64,000 nt of DNA, taken from Muribaculaceae bacterium (GTDB lineage: Bacteria; Bacteroidota; Bacteroidia; Bacteroidales; Muribaculaceae). Under the pieces are notes generated by a model. The model was not told the DNA's origin, made no database searches, and saw nothing but the letters and a program-made list of their open reading frames with translations. Positions 52,973-63,035 of this stretch are shown here, piece after piece (the first letter of the stretch is position 1; the number at the start of each line of letters is the position of its first letter). The position numbers and the translations under genes were made by a program. The stretch covers positions 124,001 through 188,000 of the forward strand of contig CAJSYI010000001.1 of assembly GCA_910573745.1 (NCBI GenBank), written 5' to 3'.

Positions 52973-54988
52973 TTATGACTTGTAGTTACGTGTCTGAACC
53001 TTGATGGCCTCATAGTGGAGCGGCTCCTTGATGAGCGAGGGAGCCTCGTTGTCGCTGCCGGCGTAGTCCCAGCAGCTCACGTAGAAGCAGTTCTCGTCGT
53101 CGCGCTTGGCTTCGCCCTCTTCCGTCTGGTATTCCTCGCGGAAGTGGCCGCCGCAGCTTTCGTTGCGGCTGAGGGCGTCGTAGGCCATAAGCTCGCCCAT
53201 GGTGATGAAGTCGTTGAGGCGGAAAGCCTTGTCAAGCTCGATGTTCATGCCGTCCTGTGAGCCGGGGATGAAGAGGTCGGAGTCGAATTCCTTGCGGATT
53301 CTCTTAAGCTCCTGAATGGCCTTCTCCAGTCCCTCTTTGTTGCGGGCCATGCCCACGTATTCCCACATGATGTGGCCGAGTTCCTTATGGAGCGAATCGA
53401 CAGAACGCTTGCCTTGGATTGCCATAAGGCGATCCATTGCTTTCTGGCATTTCGACTCTGCTTCGTCGAACTCAGGAAGGTCGGTCGAGAAACGCGGAAC
53501 GGTGATCTGGTCGCTGAGATAGTTCTGGATTGTGTAGGGAAGCACGAAGTAGCCGTCGGCAAGACCTTGCATGAGGGCTGATGCGCCGAGACGGTTTGCG
53601 CCGTGGTCGGAGAAGTTGCACTCGCCGATGGCGAAGAGACCCTTTACAGATGTCTGGAGCTCGTAGTCAACCCAGATGCCGCCCATAGTGTAGTGGATGG
53701 CAGGGAAGATCATCATCGGGTTGTAGTAGTTCACGCCGTTCTTCTGGTTGGCGAGTTCGCCCGGGTTGACGTCGGTGATTTCCTCATACATGTCGAAGAG
53801 GTTGCCGTAACGCTGGCGCACTACGTCGAGGCCGAGGCGGTTGATGGCTTCAGAGAAGTCAAGGAAGACTGCAAGGCCAGTGTTGTTTACGCCGAAGCCC
53901 TTGTCGCAACGTTCTTTCGCCGCGCGTGAGGCCACGTCGCGAGGCACGAGGTTGCCGAATGCCGGATAGCGGCGTTCGAGATAGTAGTCGCGGTCTTCTT
54001 CGGGAATGTCGGATCCTTTGATCTGGCCTTTCTGGAGCTTCACAGCGTCTTCTATCTTCTTAGGCACCCATATGCGGCCGTCGTTGCGCAGCGACTCAGA
54101 CATGAGGGTCAGTTTCGACTGCTTGTCGCCATGCACGGGGATGCAGGTCGGGTGGATCTGCACGAAAGCCGGGTTGGCGAAGTATGCGCCTTTGCGGTAG
54201 CATGCCATGGCTGCGGACACGTTGCAGGCCATTGCGTTGGTGGAAAGGAAGTATGCGTTGCCGTATCCGCCGGTGGCTATTACCACCGCGTGGGCAGCGA
54301 AACGCTCAAACTTGCCGGTAACGAGGTTCTTGGCTATGATGCCTCGTGCGCGCTCCACTCCGTCTTTGTCCTTGACGAGTACCACGTCGTGCATCTCGTA
54401 GCGGTTGTAGCTCTTCACCTTTCCGAGCTGGATCTGGCGGTTGAGAGAGCTGTATGCGCCGAGAAGGAGCTGCTGGCCGGTCTGGCCTTTTGCGTAGAAA
54501 GTACGGGAAACCTGCGCGCCGCCGAAAGAGCGGTTGGCGAGAAGGCCGCCGTATTCACGTGCGAAAGGAACGCCCTGAGCCACGCACTGGTCGATGATAT
54601 TGTTTGAAACCTCGGCGAGACGGTAAACGTTTGCTTCACGCGCACGATAGTCGCCGCCCTTCACGGTGTCGTAGAAGAGACGGTATACGGAGTCGCCGTC
54701 GTTCTGATAGTTCTTGGCTGCGTTGATGCCGCCCTGGGCCGCGATGGAGTGTGCGCGGCGCGGTGAGTCGGAGATGCAGAAGTTGAGCACGTTGAAGCCC
54801 ATCTCGGCAAGCGTCGAAGCCGCAGAAGCGCCGGCGAGGCCGGTGCCGACCACAATCACGTCGAGACGACGCTTGTTGGCAGGGTTGACGAGTTTCTGAT
54901 GAGCCTTGTAGTTGGTCCATTTTTCAGCGACAGGACCCTCCGGGATTTTAGAATCGGCCGGATTCATTAATTTGATTTCTTCTTTCAT
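52973..54988 (-). CDS. sdhA: Succinate dehydrogenase/fumarate reductase flavoprotein subunit
   Basis: 671 aa. It carries covalent FAD and the dicarboxylate site. The N-terminal dinucleotide motif is [19 protein letters not shown]. The FAD-attachment His is in [14 protein letters not shown], and the substrate-site residues are in [20 protein letters not shown] and the HPTCIPV segment. [14 protein letters not shown] and NRLGASA follow. It is a full-length B-type subunit. It lies between sdhC (20-bp gap) and sdhB (63-bp gap). Confidence 0.97.
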   Translation of the reverse strand: MKEEIKLMNPADSKIPEGPVAEKWTNYKAHQKLVNPANKRRLDVIVVGTGLAGASAASTLAEMGFNVLNFCISDSPRRAHSIAAQGGINAAKNYQNDGDSVYRLFYDTVKGGDYRAREANVYRLAEVSNNIIDQCVAQGVPFAREYGGLLANRSFGGAQVSRTFYAKGQTGQQLLLGAYSSLNRQIQLGKVKSYNRYEMHDVVLVKDKDGVERARGIIAKNLVTGKFERFAAHAVVIATGGYGNAYFLSTNAMACNVSAAMACYRKGAYFANPAFVQIHPTCIPVHGDKQSKLTLMSESLRNDGRIWVPKKIEDAVKLQKGQIKGSDIPEEDRDYYLERRYPAFGNLVPRDVASRAAKERCDKGFGVNNTGLAVFLDFSEAINRLGLDVVRQRYGNLFDMYEEITDVNPGELANQKNGVNYYNPMMIFPAIHYTMGGIWVDYELQTSVKGLFAIGECNFSDHGANRLGASALMQGLADGYFVLPYTIQNYLSDQITVPRFSTDLPEFDEAESKCQKAMDRLMAIQGKRSVDSLHKELGHIMWEYVGMARNKEGLEKAIQELKRIRKEFDSDLFIPGSQDGMNIELDKAFRLNDFITMGELMAYDALSRNESCGGHFREEYQTEEGEAKRDDENCFYVSCWDYAGSDNEAPSLIKEPLHYEAIKVQTRNYKS

Positions 54989-55008
54989 TTTTCCAATCGC
55001 TTAAAGGG

Positions 55009-56022
55009 TTATCTGTTAGGTTGTGCAGGCATTACGTTGGCGGAAGCTTCGTCGCCTTCCTCAAGGTAGTTGAAGAAGCCGGCCATTTTGTTCCACATCT
55101 CTGCCTGTTTCTGCATTTTCTCGAACTGCTCTTTGCCGCCGGGCTGGCTTTCGAAGTAAGCCTTTGCCTGCGGGTCGTTGAGCTGCTGCTTCATCTGCTC
55201 GCTCTGCTGCTTGACAGCGGGCGAAAGCTGCTCGAAAGGCATCATCTTGAATGCCTGTGTAACCTGTATGGCATCCGGGCCGAAGTCCTTCTCGATCATA
55301 GGCACGAGCATCTCCTTGTACTGGTCGCGGAGAGCGGGGTTTTTCTTGTAGAAGTCGTTCTTGGCGTTGATGGTGAAGACGATTGCCTGAGCGACGAAGA
55401 GGAGGATGACGATGGTGCTCCACCAGCATGATATTTTCTTAAGGCGCGGAATCCATACGGTGTTGTCCCAACCGATGGACTGGAACATCGACCAGAAGCC
55501 GTGGTTCATATGGAACCAGATGGCGATGAAGCCGATGATGTAGACGATGGGAGTCCAGATGAGGCTGAAGGCTTCCTGAAGGAAGAGCGTGCCAGCAGCC
55601 GGAGGAATCACCCCTTCAGTGCCGGCGATTTCGGCGAGCTGCATCTTGGCCCAGAACTGGATGAGATGGACTACGAAGAAAGCAAGGATGACGATGCCGA
55701 GAACGAACATGTTCTGCGACGACCACTCGACAGTCTTAGGCTTGCGCACCACGGCATAACGGTCGGCACCGCGTGCACGACGGTTCTGCACGGTGAGCAT
55801 GACCGCATAGAAGATGTGGATGAGGATGAACACTGCCAAGACGGCCGATGCTGCAAGAGCATACCAGTTGGCGCCGAGGAACTCGCAGACCGAGTTGTAG
55901 GCTACAGGCCAGACAATGGCTATTGAGTTCATCAAACAATGGAATGTAACAAATAGGACGAGGAAAGCACCCGTGAGTGCCATCACGAATTTACGCCCTA
56001 CAGATGAGTTTGATAACCACAT
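55009..56022 (-). CDS. sdhC: Succinate dehydrogenase cytochrome b subunit with long C-terminal extension
   Basis: 337 aa. The first about 225 residues are the five-helix diheme cytochrome b (SSVGRKFVMALTGAFLVLFV, heme-ligand His in FHCLMNS and HIFYAV, WFHMNHGFWSMFQSIGWDN). Known Bacteroides homologues end soon after the fifth helix. Here about 110 hydrophilic residues follow (LRDQYKEMLVPMIEKDFGPD, QQSEQMKQQLNDPQAKAYF, EQFEKMQKQAEMWNKMAGFF), rich in Gln/Glu/Lys and probably helical. The complex is first transcribed from the promoter at 56137-56167. Confidence 0.93.
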   Translation of the reverse strand: MWLSNSSVGRKFVMALTGAFLVLFVTFHCLMNSIAIVWPVAYNSVCEFLGANWYALAASAVLAVFILIHIFYAVMLTVQNRRARGADRYAVVRKPKTVEWSSQNMFVLGIVILAFFVVHLIQFWAKMQLAEIAGTEGVIPPAAGTLFLQEAFSLIWTPIVYIIGFIAIWFHMNHGFWSMFQSIGWDNTVWIPRLKKISCWWSTIVILLFVAQAIVFTINAKNDFYKKNPALRDQYKEMLVPMIEKDFGPDAIQVTQAFKMMPFEQLSPAVKQQSEQMKQQLNDPQAKAYFESQPGGKEQFEKMQKQAEMWNKMAGFFNYLEEGDEASANVMPAQPNR

Positions 56023-56136
56023 AGCAGTTTTGTAATTAGTTTAAGTTGTTAGTATTTTGTTGTTTAGTTTGTCAACTTGAGTTTCATGGCTTGTGTGCAG
56101 CCGCTGGCGGATATGCACTCGAACCGTAATCTTGTG

Positions 56137-56167
56137 CAAAATTATGATAATTTGACCGAACGGCAAA
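56137..56167 (-). promoter_or_regulatory. Promoter of sdhCAB
   Basis: On the minus strand: TTTG (56164-56167), 19 nt, TAATTTTG (56137-56144). A full consensus match; the leader would be about 105 nt. The rest of the 310-bp gap to 56333 shows no other clear signal. Confidence 0.75.
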
Positions 56168-56332
56168 ATAAAACCGTAACAAAAAATCGACAAAGCGGCG
56201 TGTGCAGGAGAATAGGGACAGAACCATAAGCGGTCAAATGCAGTTATACAATTATCAAGCGTTTATTCTCTGCCGGGCAATGGAAACGAATCGACGCTTA
56301 GACCGGAACCTAAACAAATTTAATCTCAAAAA

Positions 56333-57043
56333 ATGAAAACACAGATTGCCGCCCTCGCCCTCTTCTTCGCCTCAGTGCCCGTAGTGGCCGCCTCGGAGTC
56401 GGAAACGCTTCTTGCCGATACGGTTACCGTCGTGTCGGAGCCGATTGTGAAGCTTACGATGCCGCTTTCTCTGACAGCCCATGACTTCATCACGAAAGTC
56501 TACGGGTTCATAGACTCGGGATGCACTAAGGATCAGGTTGTGGAGGCTTCAAGGAGGGTTGCCGCAATAGTCCCCGAGGAGGACGAGTTCGGTCTGTGGC
56601 TCAGCGGCGACAACGGATACTCCGTGAGCTATTACGGGATGAAGCCTGAGGTGGAGGCGATGGTGCAGTATGAAAAAGACCGCGTCTCGAATTACGGTTT
56701 CTTCTTCCTTTTCCCGTATGGCCAGGGCGAGCGGGAAAAGGCCAATTCACGCCAGAGCGAGTTTTGCGGCGCGTTGCTTCAGGAACTTTACGATATAGGC
56801 CTTTCAATCGGCCAGCCGCATGTTACTGATGCGGTTTTTGAAGCTATCGGGGACTATATGGGCAATTATGTGGACATACGTCTTCTGGAGGAGGTGTTCG
56901 CTCCCGACGGAGTCGTTTACAATGACAGGCTGTCGGCCCAAATCGAGGCGGCTTCTGCTAAAGATTCGAAAGGCCGCTTCATAGTCATACTGAATGTTGA
57001 GCCGCGCGGTTTCACGGAGGCTGACGATATGGCGGCCAATTAG
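56333..57043 (+). CDS. Secreted protein of unknown function
   Basis: 236 aa with a signal peptide (ALALFFASVPVVAASE). No family is recognised. The mature part is acidic and mixed alpha/beta, with Tyr/Phe-rich stretches (DNGYSVSYYGMKPEVE, RVSNYGFFFLFPYGQGEREK). No TM helix, lipobox or sorting tail is seen, so it should be periplasmic. No good promoter was found upstream. The AsmA-like gene starts 29 bp after its stop, so the two may be co-transcribed. Confidence 0.65.
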   Translation: MKTQIAALALFFASVPVVAASESETLLADTVTVVSEPIVKLTMPLSLTAHDFITKVYGFIDSGCTKDQVVEASRRVAAIVPEEDEFGLWLSGDNGYSVSYYGMKPEVEAMVQYEKDRVSNYGFFFLFPYGQGEREKANSRQSEFCGALLQELYDIGLSIGQPHVTDAVFEAIGDYMGNYVDIRLLEEVFAPDGVVYNDRLSAQIEAASAKDSKGRFIVILNVEPRGFTEADDMAAN

Positions 57044-57072
57044 CGGGTGTTCAGCATTCTTATTGTTTATGT

Positions 57073-60000
57073 ATGATTCCACACCAAAAAAGTTCTGCCG
57101 GGAAGACTCCGGCATCAGTCCGGCGCAGGATGTGTCGGATTCTGAAGACGGCCGCTGTCGTCCTCGGATGCCTGATGGCCGGAATTGCCGTGGTGTTGGT
57201 GTCTGCCACCATCTATCTCACCCCGGCCAATCTCACCCGGATACTTAACCGCGAGGCAAGCGAATACTTCGATGCGGATGTCCGCGCGAGCAATGTCCGT
57301 TTCACAATATGGTCCACATTCCCTCATTTCTTTCTTGAGATGGACTCTTTGCGTGTCGTATCCCGGACGCTGCGGGATGCAGGCCCGGACATACGCGGGC
57401 GGCTTCCTGAAGATGCCGATTTTCTTGTTTCGGCAGGCAAGATCAAGGGGGCTGTCAATGTAGTCAGGCTGATGGGGGGAAGCGTGTGGCTTAAGAATGT
57501 GGAGATAGATGATCTAGACCTGAATCTGGTGGCTTTCAACGATTCGGTAAACAATTATGACATCATGCCTTCTTCCGGCGACAAGGACTTTGCCGTGCCT
57601 TATTTCACTGCAGAGTCGGTTTCGCTCGTCAATCCCCGTCCTGTACGCTTCTTCAGCGCGGCGACGCAGGCCTATGTTGTGGCGAGCCTTTCGGGCGCAG
57701 ATCTAAGGCGCGACAGGGATTCGTCGGACGATTATGTGGTTTCGCTTCGCGGGAATGTCGATGCCGATGTGCGTGGCGTGAGGATTCTTGCCGGATTCCC
57801 TTTCAGCCTTGGAGGGCGTACGAATCTGAAGTTCCATCCGTTTCGGGTGGGCTTCCGTGATTTTGCCGTAGATCTCGGCAATGCCGAGGGACGGCTTGAC
57901 ATGAGTGCCGACTTCGGAAAAAGCATGAGCATCAACAAACTGACCTACAGAATAAAGTCTTTCGATCTTCTCAGGTTTCTGCGCTTCCTTCCTGAAGAGG
58001 CTATGCCTTACATAAGCGGTCTGCAAGCCGACCTTGAGGTGGATGCCTCAGCGCGACTAAAGGCTCCATACAGGTTCTCAGCCACTAAGCTTCCGTCGTT
58101 TGACATAGAATTCCACGTGCCTGAAGGTAGCGTGTCGTATTCTGTTGGCCGTGCCCAAACCTACAGGATAGGGCATTCGCCTTTGTCGGGACGGTTGCGG
58201 TTCGACGGTGAGGACGTGGGGCGTAGTGCCTTTGTCATCAGTCCTTTCACGCTTTCTGTTCCGGGAGTTTCAGTGCGTTTGGCCGTTGAGGTGGACAGTC
58301 TGCTTTCATCTCCATCTGTGCGTGCGAATGTCAAGGCTTATGCCGAACTTGGACAGGCAGGGAAAACAGGCTTCTTGTGTCCGTATGCTCTGGAAGGCCG
58401 TTTTTCGGCGGATGCGGATGTGGCGTTCGGAGTAGGATACGTGCGAGTTCCGTCGGTAAAGGATTTTTCTGTACGAGGCAAGGCCGCTTTGGACAGATTT
58501 TCAGTGTCGTGCGGAATGAGAGGACCTCGTCTGAAAGGCAAAGGAGCGAAACTGAGCTATGAGATGTCTGTGCCGTGCTTTTCTGCATCGGGTCTCGGAT
58601 GCGGATTCGCGGATATGGATGCCAACATAGATGAGGTTGAGATGTCTTCATCAGGCGTTGCTGTTTCGGCATCGGATATGGAAATCACTGCCGACGGTGC
58701 TTTGCCGTTCGGTCAATCCCGGAAAGCCCCTTTGGCAGTGTCTGTCAGGGCAGCTGAGATGAGTGCGGTTTCGGAATCCGATTCCGCGAGGGTGGTTGTT
58801 GAAGGTGCGGAACTCAAATCTAAGATGTATGCATATGCGAATATGCGTTTTGCTGACACTTTGGATGTCATGCTGAATTCTTCAGTCATTTCATTCGTTT
58901 CGCCGGCCGTTTCGGGTAAGATTGAAGGGATTGGTGTCAATGCTTCCGTTTGCCGTGGAAATGACGGTTTTACAGAACGGACATATCCGTCATTGGCATA
59001 TGTGTCTGCCGACAGTACAGCACTCAAGGACATCGGGCATACTGCCGAGTATCTTACATTTCGGTTGCCAAAAACATGCCGGAGGCTCGTGAAGCAGTGG
59101 AAAGCCAAGGCCGATGTGAAAGCCGTTTCTGGAGAAGTGGTGCCTGTGGCATATTCCGCTCCCGTGCGTTTTTCCGGTTTCAACCTGGGACTCACGGGGG
59201 ATTCGGTCTCGTTGCGAAGCCTTTCGTTGCGCTCCGGATCTTCTGCTATGCGTCTTTCCGCTTCGGCAGGCAATCTGAGACAGGCCTTCACCCGGTCGGA
59301 GCCTGTGCTGATTCCTGTGAGGCTTTCTGTTGACATAGACACGCTAAACATCAATGAGATGGCTCGTGCTTATGGGAAAGCCTGCCTTACAGATGCAGAT
59401 GGCAATGATGCATACGTGTCGTCCTCTGCAGATACGGTGGTCGTGCTCTTGCCGCGCAATCTCGATATGGACTTGAGGGTTTCGGCCAAAGAGACCGTGT
59501 ACACCAACCTGAAGCTTTATGACCTCACGACCGGAGTAAGGATGCGCGACGGCGTGGCTACTGTCGATGACCTCAGGATAACCTCTGATTTCGGACACGC
59601 CTATCTTGACCTTAAGTATGACACCCGTGATGCAGAAGCCATGTCGGTCGAGGCATCGCTTGGTTTTGTCCAAATAGATGTTGTGAAGTTTTTTGAGAAT
59701 TTCCATACGCTTCTGCTCATGATGCCGCAGATGAAGAACCTTTCTGGTTCAGTCTCTGCTGAAGCGAAAGGCTCGATGGAGGTGTTTCCTGACATGTGCG
59801 TCAACGTGCCTTCGCTTACGGCGGAAGTGGCGGTTCAGGGCAGGGAGCTGAAAGTCCATCAGAACCGTTTCATAAGGAGAATCACCAAGATGATGCTCAT
59901 TCCTGGCAGCGATGACATACACATACGCAATATGAACGTGCATGCATCGGTGCATGACAACCTGCTTGAACTCGAACCGTTCGACTTCAGGTTCAGCAAC

Positions 60001-60276
60001 TACGGGCTGCGGATGCAGGGTCTCAACAATTTCAACGGCGACCTTTATTATCATATCGGAGTGGAGCGCAATCCGCTCCATATCCCTTTCGGCATCATAA
60101 TAGAAGGGGAGTATTCCGATCCGAAGCTGCGGTTCGGGAGGGCGCGTTATGATGAACGTCGTGCATTCGGAATCACGGGTGGCATCATGTCGGAAAAGAA
60201 TATCAACATCGTTAAAGAGGCCCGTCGTTATCTGAAGGAATTCATCAGCAAAGCCGCCGCTTCTGAGCCTGAATGA
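57073..60276 (+). CDS. AsmA-family envelope protein
   Basis: 1067 aa. A cytoplasmic N-terminus is followed by one TM helix (about 27-50, AAVVLGCLMAGIAVVLVSAT) and an AsmA-type start (YLTPANLTRILNREASEYFD, ADVRASNVRFTIWSTFPHFF). A very long repetitive beta-rich periplasmic part ends with the conserved C-terminal AsmA region (LPRNLDMDLRVSAKETVYTN, MPQMKNLSGSVSAEAKGSME, YYHIGVERNPLHIPFGIII). These proteins are thought to be bridges that move phospholipids between membranes. ATG at 57073 or 57130. Confidence 0.88.
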   Translation: MIPHQKSSAGKTPASVRRRMCRILKTAAVVLGCLMAGIAVVLVSATIYLTPANLTRILNREASEYFDADVRASNVRFTIWSTFPHFFLEMDSLRVVSRTLRDAGPDIRGRLPEDADFLVSAGKIKGAVNVVRLMGGSVWLKNVEIDDLDLNLVAFNDSVNNYDIMPSSGDKDFAVPYFTAESVSLVNPRPVRFFSAATQAYVVASLSGADLRRDRDSSDDYVVSLRGNVDADVRGVRILAGFPFSLGGRTNLKFHPFRVGFRDFAVDLGNAEGRLDMSADFGKSMSINKLTYRIKSFDLLRFLRFLPEEAMPYISGLQADLEVDASARLKAPYRFSATKLPSFDIEFHVPEGSVSYSVGRAQTYRIGHSPLSGRLRFDGEDVGRSAFVISPFTLSVPGVSVRLAVEVDSLLSSPSVRANVKAYAELGQAGKTGFLCPYALEGRFSADADVAFGVGYVRVPSVKDFSVRGKAALDRFSVSCGMRGPRLKGKGAKLSYEMSVPCFSASGLGCGFADMDANIDEVEMSSSGVAVSASDMEITADGALPFGQSRKAPLAVSVRAAEMSAVSESDSARVVVEGAELKSKMYAYANMRFADTLDVMLNSSVISFVSPAVSGKIEGIGVNASVCRGNDGFTERTYPSLAYVSADSTALKDIGHTAEYLTFRLPKTCRRLVKQWKAKADVKAVSGEVVPVAYSAPVRFSGFNLGLTGDSVSLRSLSLRSGSSAMRLSASAGNLRQAFTRSEPVLIPVRLSVDIDTLNINEMARAYGKACLTDADGNDAYVSSSADTVVVLLPRNLDMDLRVSAKETVYTNLKLYDLTTGVRMRDGVATVDDLRITSDFGHAYLDLKYDTRDAEAMSVEASLGFVQIDVVKFFENFHTLLLMMPQMKNLSGSVSAEAKGSMEVFPDMCVNVPSLTAEVAVQGRELKVHQNRFIRRITKMMLIPGSDDIHIRNMNVHASVHDNLLELEPFDFRFSNYGLRMQGLNNFNGDLYYHIGVERNPLHIPFGIIIEGEYSDPKLRFGRARYDERRAFGITGGIMSEKNINIVKEARRYLKEFISKAAASEPE

Positions 60277-60355
60277 AGCTTTTTGTTTTATGGTTATAAT
60301 TTATGGCTTGTAAATACGTAAATTATATATATTCCCAACCGTAAACAAGTGCTTG

Positions 60356-61087
60356 ATGTTGACAAAAGGATTTTCGGAGGCCAGGAAGGCGTATCTTGAA
60401 ACAAGAGGGAAGACGGCATCGCGCCTGCATGCCGCGCTTATCGATATGGACGGTGTGCTTTACGACTCTATGCCGTGGCATGCGCGTGCCTGGCACCGTA
60501 TGATGACGGAAACCGGGGTGGATTGTACGGTTGACGAGTTTTTCCTGTATGAGGGAATGACGGGGCCTGCCACTATCGACCTGCTCTTCCGCCGTGCATT
60601 CGGACGTAATGCCGAGCCAGATGAGGCTCGAGAGCTTTATGCCAGGAAAGGAAGGTATTTCAAGGAATACGGCAAGAAGATTCCTATGCCTGGAGCGGAC
60701 AGGATGATGTCTGAACTTATGCGTCTCGGCCTTCGGCGCGTGCTTGTTACCGGTTCGGCACAGCCTTCTCTGCTTGAAAGCATTGACAATGATTATCCGG
60801 GTGCATTCAGTCCGCAAGACAGAATCACGGCCTTGGATGTGAACAACGGAAAACCGCATCCTGAGCCGTATCTCCGGGGACTCGCAAAAGCCGGGTGCAT
60901 GGCCGAAGAGGCTATGGTGGTGGAGAATGCGCCGCTTGGAGTGAGGGCGGGAGTGGCTGCGGGATGCTTCACCGTAGCAGTGGCCACCGGGCCTGTCCCT
61001 CTGGAGGCCTTTGAAAAGGAGGGCGCACACCTGATTGTCGGCTCAATGGAGGAATTTGCCTTTATGCTCAAATCGGTTACGTCATGA
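60356..61087 (+). CDS. HAD-superfamily phosphatase (phosphoglycolate/phosphoglucomutase type)
   Basis: 243 aa. Motif I is IDMDGVLYDS (nucleophile and acid Asp), motif II VTGSAQ, motif III NGKPHPEPYL (Lys), and motif IV VVENAPLGVRAGVAAG, where Asn replaces the more common Asp. The helical cap lies between I and II. It probably cleaves a small sugar phosphate. ATG at 60356 is used because the codon before it is TTG. It overlaps aroB by ATGA, a tight coupling with no obvious metabolic link. Confidence 0.9.
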   Translation: MLTKGFSEARKAYLETRGKTASRLHAALIDMDGVLYDSMPWHARAWHRMMTETGVDCTVDEFFLYEGMTGPATIDLLFRRAFGRNAEPDEARELYARKGRYFKEYGKKIPMPGADRMMSELMRLGLRRVLVTGSAQPSLLESIDNDYPGAFSPQDRITALDVNNGKPHPEPYLRGLAKAGCMAEEAMVVENAPLGVRAGVAAGCFTVAVATGPVPLEAFEKEGAHLIVGSMEEFAFMLKSVTS

Positions 61088-62133
61088 ACAGGATAGAACA
61101 AACCATAAGGGATTGGAAATGTTCCGGCGAAGGCACGACGCGCAGGGTGTTCGTGGTTACGGACACGAATGTGGACAGGCTCGTGATGCCGTTGTTTGCC
61201 GAAGCGGCACCTTCAATCGCTGAAGCCGAGCGCATAGTGATCAGTCCCGGAGAGGACAACAAGAACATACGCACGGTAGAATCGGTATGGCGCAGGCTGA
61301 TGTCGGCTGAGGCCACACGCAACGACCTCCTTGTGAATGTAGGCGGTGGTATGGTAAGCGATCTTGGCGGTTTTGCGGCGGCCACGTTCAAGCGCGGGAT
61401 GCCTTACGCAAACATTGCCACAACACTTCTTGCGGCTGCCGACGCGTCGGTTGGGGGCAAGACCGGCGTGAATTTCGGCGGAGTGAAGAATGCCGTGGGA
61501 GCGTTTGCCATGCCTCTCGGCACGGAAGTCTGTTACGAGGCCTTTTCCACCCTGTCGCGTGAAGAGATATTGTCGGGCTATGGCGAGATACTGAAGATGA
61601 GTCTGGTGGCCTCTCCGGAATCGCTCGTCAGTATTGCACGGGCGGAAGACAACATCGCCGATCTGGAACGCCTCGGCGACTTCGCCCGCGAGTCTGCCCG
61701 CTTGAAGATGGCGATAGTGGACAAAGACCCGAAGGAAACAGGCCTTCGGAAGACACTTAACTTCGGGCACACTTTCGGACACGCGTTTGAAAGCCTTGCG
61801 CTTGAACGCGGACACTGCGTGGCTCACGGAATCGCGGTGGCATACGGCATCGTTACGGCTTTGGTGCTGAGCCGGATGCTCTGCGGATTTCCTTCCGAAC
61901 TGCTTTATTTTGTGGCCAAAGAGGTGGTTCGTCCTTATTTCGGCTCGGTGGGAATGACTTGTTCCGATTATCCTGAACTGCTCGCGTTTATGCACAATGA
62001 CAAGAAGAACTCCGACAGTGGCAGCATACGCTTTGTGCTTCTTGAGGACGCTGGGAGGCCGGTGTGTGATGTCAGTGTCCCGGACGATGACGTAAAAGCT
62101 GCCCTTGACATCTGCCGCGACCTGCTCTCCTGA
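61084..62133 (+). CDS. aroB: 3-dehydroquinate synthase
   Basis: 349 aa, second step of the shikimate pathway (DAHP to 3-dehydroquinate). NAD-binding region LVNVGGGMVSDLGGFAAATF, the KRG segment FKRGMPYANIATTLLAAADA, metal-binding Glu/His in YGEILKMSL and NFGHTFGHAFES, and the active-site Lys in DKDPKETGLRKTLNFG. The start overlaps the HAD gene by 4 bp. Its length is on the short side for the family but no motif is missing. Confidence 0.95.
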   Translation: MNRIEQTIRDWKCSGEGTTRRVFVVTDTNVDRLVMPLFAEAAPSIAEAERIVISPGEDNKNIRTVESVWRRLMSAEATRNDLLVNVGGGMVSDLGGFAAATFKRGMPYANIATTLLAAADASVGGKTGVNFGGVKNAVGAFAMPLGTEVCYEAFSTLSREEILSGYGEILKMSLVASPESLVSIARAEDNIADLERLGDFARESARLKMAIVDKDPKETGLRKTLNFGHTFGHAFESLALERGHCVAHGIAVAYGIVTALVLSRMLCGFPSELLYFVAKEVVRPYFGSVGMTCSDYPELLAFMHNDKKNSDSGSIRFVLLEDAGRPVCDVSVPDDDVKAALDICRDLLS

Positions 62134-62203
62134 TCAGAAGGCGTGATATGCGTCAAAACTCCGGAACAGGAAGATGTGGACACACGGCTTGCAATGTCTG
62201 TGA

Positions 62204-62235
62204 TTTGCGTATTTTATCCGTTTTGCGTAATTTTG
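62204..62235 (+). promoter_or_regulatory. Promoter of the LRR protein gene
   Basis: TTTG (62204-62207), 20 nt, TAATTTTG (62228-62235). Full consensus. The expected start of transcription coincides with the ATG at 62242, so the message is leaderless or nearly so. Confidence 0.8.
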
Positions 62236-62241
62236 CGGGAT

Positions 62242-63030
62242 ATGGAGTTTCTGAGGATACTGTATACGGTGGCGTTTGTGTCGGTTATGGCGTTTGCCGC
62301 TATGGCCGACCCTGTGCGGATTGATTCTTTCGAGCGGATGGACACGCTTGCAGAGGAGGTGGTAATAGCCAAGGAGGTGAAGGCCGTTCCGGCGTTTGCC
62401 TTTGCCGAGTGCGTCAATCTTAGAAGCGTTGTGTTTGAGCAAGGTTCTCGTTGCCGGAGTATAGGTGAATGCGCTTTCTACCGTTGCTGCTCGCTTAAGG
62501 AAATCGAGTTGCCGCCTTCATTGTCAGAAATAGGTAAATATGCTTTTGCCTGGTGTGAATCGATGGAAAAGGTGCATTTGGTCAATGTTGATAAGATAGG
62601 CGCATTGGCTTTTGCATATTGCTCGTCTTTGAAAGACGTTGAGTTTTCGGAGAGGCTGAAGTCGGTGGGAAACAACGCTTTCAGTTGTTGCACATCATTG
62701 GAGGAAGCCCTTATTCCTTCATCGGTTTCATTGCTTGAGTCGTATGCTTTCTCCGGTTGCACGTCGCTTCGCAGAGCTGTTCTGCCTGGCAATCCGTCGC
62801 TGCTTGGGGAACTCATATTCAGCGGCTGCACGTCTCTTGAAGAGATTGTGGAGCCAAGCGCAGTCCCTCCGAAGTTCGACTGCGAAAGCTTCCTCTTCGA
62901 CCCTGACGAGGCAGGTTGTTATGCCAAATGCCGCCTGCTCGTCCCGGCCAGTGCCGTTCCGACTTACCGCAAAACACGTGGCTGGCATCTTTTCTCCGAC
63001 ATATCCCCGTATTCCAAAAAACCATATTGA
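62242..63030 (+). CDS. BspA-like leucine-rich repeat secreted protein
   Basis: 262 aa: a signal peptide (ending FAAMAD) and about seven BspA/TpLRR-type repeats of about 23 residues with the pattern G..AF..C.SL....P.S (IGECAFYRCCSLKEIELPPS, IGKYAFAWCESMEKVHL, VGNNAFSCCTSLEEALIPSS, LLESYAFSGCTSLRRAVLPG). A tail of YKKTRGW type (TYRKTRGWHLFSDI) ends the repeats, as is common in this family. It probably acts at the surface in binding. The ATG at 62242 is chosen from the promoter; an upstream frame from 62143 overlaps the promoter. Confidence 0.88.
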   Translation: MEFLRILYTVAFVSVMAFAAMADPVRIDSFERMDTLAEEVVIAKEVKAVPAFAFAECVNLRSVVFEQGSRCRSIGECAFYRCCSLKEIELPPSLSEIGKYAFAWCESMEKVHLVNVDKIGALAFAYCSSLKDVEFSERLKSVGNNAFSCCTSLEEALIPSSVSLLESYAFSGCTSLRRAVLPGNPSLLGELIFSGCTSLEEIVEPSAVPPKFDCESFLFDPDEAGCYAKCRLLVPASAVPTYRKTRGWHLFSDISPYSKKPY

Positions 63031-63035
63031 CCAAG

